From: Clostridia bacterium | Lineage (GTDB): Bacteria > Bacillota > Clostridia > Oscillospirales > Acutalibacteraceae | Direction: 5' to 3' | Assembly (NCBI GenBank): GCA_900771185.1 | Contig: CAAGND010000155.1 | Span: 1-9,993 of the forward strand | Length of the DNA stretch: 9,993 bases | Part shown: one piece after another, positions 7,191 to 9,993 of the stretch | Layout of the letters: each line of letters opens with the position of its first letter | Numbering within the stretch: the stretch's first letter is position 1 | Notes under the pieces: model-generated | Databases searched by the model: none | What the model was told of the DNA's origin: nothing | What the model saw: only the letters and a program-made list of their open reading frames with translations | Made by a program: the position numbers and the translations under genes

Positions 7191-7220
7191 ATGATAACAC
7201 TAACGTATACATCAAGTCAA
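7191..7220 (-). promoter_or_regulatory. Candidate sigma-A promoter for the asd-dap operon
   Basis: On the minus strand TTGACT (7215-7220), an 18-nt spacer, then TATCAT (7191-7196); each box matches 5 of 6 consensus positions. Transcription would begin near 7184 and give a leader of about 110 nt before asd. A weaker alternative nearer asd is TTGCAA-N18-TGTTAT. Confidence 0.5.
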
Positions 7221-7263
7221 ATACTTTTTTACGTTAAATTATATAAACATAAGAGGAAAAACG

Positions 7264-8319
7264 ATGAAAAAAAGTGATTTTTATTACGATTTGCCGCCTG
7301 AATTGATTGCGCAGCATCCCGCCGAGCCGAGAGACAGTTCCAGACTGATGGTTCTCGACAAAAAAACAGGCGAGGTGACGCACAGAATATTCAGGGATAT
7401 AACGGAGTATTTCCGCCCCGGCGATTGCCTTATCCTCAATGATACCAAGGTGCTTCCCGCGCGTCTCTACGGCACCAGAACCGACACGGGAGCGGTTGTT
7501 GAATTCCTGCTTTTGAACAACAGGGGAGATGACGTCTGGGAGGTTATAACGGGTCCGGGCAAAAAGGCGCGAACCGGCCACAGGTTCACTTTTCATGATA
7601 TGCTGTTTGCGGAGATTGTTGACGTTCTTCCCGACGGAAACCGACTTGCAAAGTTTGAATATGACGGTGTGTTTTTTGAGGTTCTTGACAAAATCGGCGA
7701 AATGCCGCTGCCTCATTATATAACCGAGAAACTTGAGGACAAGAGCCGTTATCAGACCGTTTATGCCAGGGAGCGGGGGAGTGCCGCCGCCCCGACAGCG
7801 GGTCTGCATTTCACGCCGGAGCTGCTCGAGAAGCTTAAAACCATGGGTGTCGGTATCGGCTTTGTAACCCTCCATGTCGGACTCGGAACGTTCCGTCCCG
7901 TTAAGACTGAGAATGTCGAGGAACATCACATGCACTCGGAGCATTATATGCTGCCTGAAAAAACCGCAAGTCTTATAAATGAAACAAAGAAAAACGGCGG
8001 GCGGGTTTTCGCAGTCGGAACAACCTGCTGCCGTACCCTCGAGAGTGTGGCGTCAAAGTGCGGAGAAATAAGAGCTGACGATGATTGGACGGATATATTT
8101 ATCTATCCGGGCTATAAATTCAAATGTATAGATGCGCTCATAACCAATTTTCATCTGCCGGAGAGCACATTGATAATGCTCGTCTCAGCGTTCTGCGGAT
8201 ATGAAAACACAATGAACGCCTATAAAATAGCGGTAGAAGAAAAATACAGATTTTTCAGCTTTGGCGATGCCATGCTGATAGCGGAAAAACAGCCGCCGAG
8301 AATCGAACCTGCGGTTTAA
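7264..8319 (+). CDS. queA: S-adenosylmethionine:tRNA ribosyltransferase-isomerase QueA
   Basis: QueA transfers the ribosyl part of S-adenosylmethionine to preQ1 already placed at the wobble position of GUN-anticodon tRNAs, giving epoxyqueuosine. The 351-residue protein has the family blocks in order: DFYYDLPPELIAQHP (5-19), LILNDTKVLPARL (56-68), AAPTAGLHFT (175-184), GLGTFRPV (206-213), HSEHY (224-228), GTTCCRTLES (252-261) and TDIFIYPGYKF then LITNFHLPESTL (276-303). The GTT-x-x-RTLE block usually has Ser or another small residue where this one has Cys-Cys, a mild variation. AGAGG lies 7 nt before the ATG. tgt, which performs the preceding base exchange, follows after 31 nt with its own ribosome site, so the two form a queuosine operon. 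The enzymes making preQ1 are not in this window. Confidence 0.97.
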   Translation: MKKSDFYYDLPPELIAQHPAEPRDSSRLMVLDKKTGEVTHRIFRDITEYFRPGDCLILNDTKVLPARLYGTRTDTGAVVEFLLLNNRGDDVWEVITGPGKKARTGHRFTFHDMLFAEIVDVLPDGNRLAKFEYDGVFFEVLDKIGEMPLPHYITEKLEDKSRYQTVYARERGSAAAPTAGLHFTPELLEKLKTMGVGIGFVTLHVGLGTFRPVKTENVEEHHMHSEHYMLPEKTASLINETKKNGGRVFAVGTTCCRTLESVASKCGEIRADDDWTDIFIYPGYKFKCIDALITNFHLPESTLIMLVSAFCGYENTMNAYKIAVEEKYRFFSFGDAMLIAEKQPPRIEPAV

Positions 8320-8350
8320 TCAGTGGCTACATGTTTGAAAGGACACTTAA

Positions 8351-9484
8351 ATGAAATTTACGGTTATAAAAAAAGAGGGCAATGCCCGCCGTGCTGAGTT
8401 TCAAACAGTTCACGGCACCGTGCAGACCCCTGCGTTCATGAATGTTGCAACCTGCGGCGCGATAAAAGGCGCGGTTTCCGCATATGACCTGAAGGATATC
8501 CACTGCCAGGTTCAGCTCTGCAACACTTATCACCTCCATTTGCGCCCCGGGGACAAGCTCGTCAAAGAGCTCGGCGGTCTGCATAAATTCACGGGCTGGG
8601 ACGGTCCTATCTTGACTGACAGCGGCGGATTTCAGGTCTTTTCGCTTGCGAAGCTGCGAAAGATAAAGGAGGAGGGCGTGTACTTCGCCTCGCATATCGA
8701 CGGCAGAAAAATCTTCATGGGACCCGAGGAGAGTATGCAGATTCAGTCAAACCTCGGTTCAACCATAGCAATGGCGTTTGATGAGTGTGTCGAGAATCCC
8801 GCAAAGTTTGAGTATTCAAAACAGTCCTGCGAAAGAACCGTGCGCTGGCTCATCCGTTGCAAGGAGGAGTTAGAGCGCCTCAACTCTCTGAGCGATACAA
8901 TAAACAAAGAACAGCTTCTTTTCGGTATAAATCAGGGCTGTACATTTGACGGGCTGCGAATTGAGAATATGCAGAGGATAGCCGAACTCAATCTTGACGG
9001 TTATGCGATAGGCGGTCTGGCAGTGGGTGAACCAAAAGAGGATATGTACCGTATAATCTCCGCCGTTGAACCTTATATGCCCGCTGAAAAAACCCGATAT
9101 CTCATGGGAGTCGGAACGCCGGGCAATATCCTCGAGGGAGTGTCGAGGGGTGTGGATCTGTTCGACTGCGTCATGCCGAGCCGCAACGCGCGCCACGGGC
9201 ATCTTTTCACCATGAACGGCATAATCAATCTCAACAATGCAAAGTATGAGAAGGATTTGTCGCCTATTGACCCTGAGTGTTCCTGCCCGACCTGCCAAAG
9301 GCACAGCAGGGCGTATATCCGCCATCTTTTCAAATCCAAAGAGATGCTTGCCATGCGCCTGTGTGTGATGCATAATCTGTGGTTTTATAACACTCTCATG
9401 GAAAAAATTCGTGCGGCGCTCGATAACGGCACTTTTACCGAGTTTAAGGAGAAGTATACCGACCTTTTAGATGCAAGAATATAA
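8351..9484 (+). CDS. tgt: tRNA-guanine transglycosylase Tgt (bacterial, preQ1-type)
   Basis: Tgt swaps guanine 34 of Tyr, His, Asn and Asp tRNAs for preQ1, the step before QueA. The 377-residue protein has the usual length. Asp90 (LTDSGGFQVFSL) is the general acid/base, Asp144 and Cys146 (MAFDEC) contact the base, GGLAVGEP (221-228) follows, and Asp272 in DLFDCVMPSRNARHG is the nucleophile. Cys146 and Val225 are the residues associated with preQ1 rather than queuine specificity. Zinc ligands are Cys310, Cys312, Cys315 and His341 (CSCPTC, VMHNLWFY). The loop FGINQGC (191-197) departs from the common GI-V/I-QG-G/S wording, but this stretch varies in the family. AAAGGA lies 7 nt before the ATG. 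It is the second gene of a queA-tgt operon. yajC/secDF, frequent downstream partners in other bacteria, are absent here. Confidence 0.97.
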   Translation: MKFTVIKKEGNARRAEFQTVHGTVQTPAFMNVATCGAIKGAVSAYDLKDIHCQVQLCNTYHLHLRPGDKLVKELGGLHKFTGWDGPILTDSGGFQVFSLAKLRKIKEEGVYFASHIDGRKIFMGPEESMQIQSNLGSTIAMAFDECVENPAKFEYSKQSCERTVRWLIRCKEELERLNSLSDTINKEQLLFGINQGCTFDGLRIENMQRIAELNLDGYAIGGLAVGEPKEDMYRIISAVEPYMPAEKTRYLMGVGTPGNILEGVSRGVDLFDCVMPSRNARHGHLFTMNGIINLNNAKYEKDLSPIDPECSCPTCQRHSRAYIRHLFKSKEMLAMRLCVMHNLWFYNTLMEKIRAALDNGTFTEFKEKYTDLLDARI

Positions 9485-9503
9485 AAAGACATAAAAACGA
9501 AAA

Positions 9504-9542
9504 CGGCTGCGCAGAAACGATTTTTATCGCTTTGCGCAGCCG
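9504..9542. terminator. Long hairpin terminator between tgt and the Rrf2 gene
   Basis: Perfect 10-bp outer arms CGGCTGCGCA (9504-9513) and TGCGCAGCCG (9533-9542), with an inner stem CGAT (9518-9521) / ATCG (9526-9529) closing on TTTT. It begins 20 nt after the tgt stop. The plus-strand tail (CTGCCCCTATTTTAT) is only modestly U-rich. On the minus strand the hairpin is followed by TTTTCGTTTTTATG, so it works well for transcripts from the Rrf2 side and probably serves both. Confidence 0.75.
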
Positions 9543-9568
9543 CTGCCCCTATTTTATAGAGAATTATC

Positions 9569-9647
9569 TGTCATTCTGAGGAACGGAGTGACGAAGAATC
9601 TTTGAAGTCCAGTAACTCCGAGATTCTTCGCTGCGCTCAGAATGACA
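9569..9647. repeat. Palindromic dispersed-type repeat element
   Basis: A 79-bp intergenic palindrome. Outer arms TGTCATTCTGAG (9569-9580) and CTCAGAATGACA (9636-9647) are perfect over 12 bp, and inner arms CGAAGAATCT (9592-9601) and AGATTCTTCG (9621-9630) are perfect over 10 bp, separated on the left by 11 nt and on the right by 5 nt. CGGAGT (9584-9589) can instead pair with ACTCCG (9615-9620). From memory, palindromes with this TGTCATTCTGAG...GAAGAATCT wording occur in many copies in diverse bacterial genomes, including Clostridia. It has no coding capacity and no obvious target duplication. Copy number cannot be seen from one window. Confidence 0.75.
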
Positions 9648-9652
9648 TATAT

Positions 9653-9671
9653 TTTCTGTTCTGAACAGAAA
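9653..9671. repeat. Perfect 19-bp dyad downstream of the Rrf2 gene
   Basis: TTTCTGTTC and GAACAGAAA are perfect 9-bp arms around one T. As RNA it would be an 8-bp hairpin with a CTG loop, 15 nt after the Rrf2 stop, but without a U tail on the minus strand. It could be a weak terminator stem or a protein site, and lies 5 bp from the palindromic repeat. Confidence 0.45.
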
Positions 9672-9686
9672 TTCAGACTTTGCATC

Positions 9687-9993
9687 TTAATCCCTAATAT
9701 CGCAGTTTCCGTTCTGTTCGTCAAGTAAATCTTTTATCGTGATACCGTCAAAAAAGTCGTTTATAAGCCTGTCAAGCTTTGTCCACATCGGAAACGTGGG
9801 GCAGCAGTCGGCTCTCTCACACGGTCCCTCATCCGCGAGGCATGCCACAGGCGCAAGAGTGCCCTCGGTGAGCCGCAAAATGTCTCCGACCCTGCAGTTC
9901 TCAGGAAATCCGGCGAGCTTGTAGCCGCCGCCCTTGCCATGAGCGCCTTCGACAAAACCCGCCTTTGAAAGACTGGTCATTATGCTTTCAAGA
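9687..9993 (-). CDS. Rrf2-family transcriptional regulator, C-terminal part (5' end outside window)
   Basis: The frame is open to the right edge and about 101 residues are visible, starting LESIMTSLSKAGFVEG; the ATG at 9980 is internal because family members begin some 45 residues earlier. Visible are the second half of the winged helix-turn-helix (recognition-helix end, then the wing HGKGGGYKLA), the family phrase VGDILRLTEG, and a cysteine cluster CLADEGPCERADCC, in a C-x6-C-x4-C-C arrangement, followed by PTFPMWTKL. Rrf2 proteins with three cysteines here (IscR, NsrR and relatives) often hold an iron-sulfur cluster and sense iron-sulfur supply, nitric oxide or redox state, so a cluster is likely but not shown. 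A frequent partner, cysteine desulfurase, would lie outside the window. It ends with a C-terminal QNGNCDIRD tail that adds another cysteine. Convergent with tgt. Confidence 0.9.
   Translation of the reverse strand, partial: LESIMTSLSKAGFVEGAHGKGGGYKLAGFPENCRVGDILRLTEGTLAPVACLADEGPCERADCCPTFPMWTKLDRLINDFFDGITIKDLLDEQNGNCDIRD

Noticed and set aside
7076..7263. Lysine riboswitch or T-box ahead of asd
   Set aside because: None of the conserved core sequences of either class could be found, and the available leader is shorter than a full lysine riboswitch.
7234..7944. A 236-codon open frame on the minus strand opposite queA
   Set aside because: It lies wholly antisense to the well-supported queA, resembles no protein family, has no convincing ribosome site, and its frame mirrors queA codon usage.
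8870..9373. A 167-codon open frame on the minus strand opposite tgt
   Set aside because: Antisense shadow of the tgt catalytic and zinc region; its composition is what reversed tgt codons would give.
1..9993. CRISPR array, prophage, transposase or defence island
   Set aside because: No regularly spaced repeats, no integrase or transposase motifs, and all sizeable supported genes are metabolic, tRNA-modification, repair, transport or regulatory.

Overview
The window reads as chromosomal DNA of a low-to-medium G+C Gram-positive anaerobe, most likely a Clostridia member of the Oscillospirales/Ruminococcaceae kind. This is an inference from strong AGGAGG-type ribosome sites, roughly balanced base composition (judged by eye, not counted), protein flavour and gene content. 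Coding density is high, with no gene-free stretch over about 230 bases. No phage, insertion sequence, CRISPR array, tRNA or rRNA was seen.

Layout. (1) 1-961, plus: the C-terminal part of NAD-dependent DNA ligase (ligA), cut by the window edge. A perfect 18-bp hairpin closes it and is shared with the convergent next gene. (2) 1028-3550, minus: an 840-residue GPH/MFS-type symporter with an unusual charged, helical cytoplasmic C-terminal extension of about 320 residues. (3) 3783-7075, minus: a lysine (diaminopimelate) biosynthesis operon transcribed asd - dapA - dapB - ACT protein, ending in an intrinsic terminator at 3739-3762. Asd, DapA and DapB are consecutive steps from aspartyl phosphate to tetrahydrodipicolinate. 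The last gene is a free-standing tandem-ACT module resembling the regulatory end of aspartokinase, without a kinase domain. (4) 7076-7263: a 188-bp divergent control region whose best promoters for asd and queA point towards each other, so the two leaders overlap. (5) 7264-9484, plus: queA and tgt, two queuosine tRNA-modification genes in a likely operon. (6) 9485-9686: a convergent intergenic region with a long hairpin, a 79-bp palindromic repeat of a dispersed-element type and a small perfect dyad. (7) 9687 to the right edge, minus: the C-terminal two thirds of an Rrf2-family regulator with a cysteine cluster.

Most of the window is ordinary housekeeping. The points that deserve a second look are the stand-alone aspartokinase-like ACT protein in the lysine operon, the long tail on the transporter, the face-to-face asd/queA promoters, and the palindromic repeat with two competing folds. 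I found no convincing wholly new multi-gene system.
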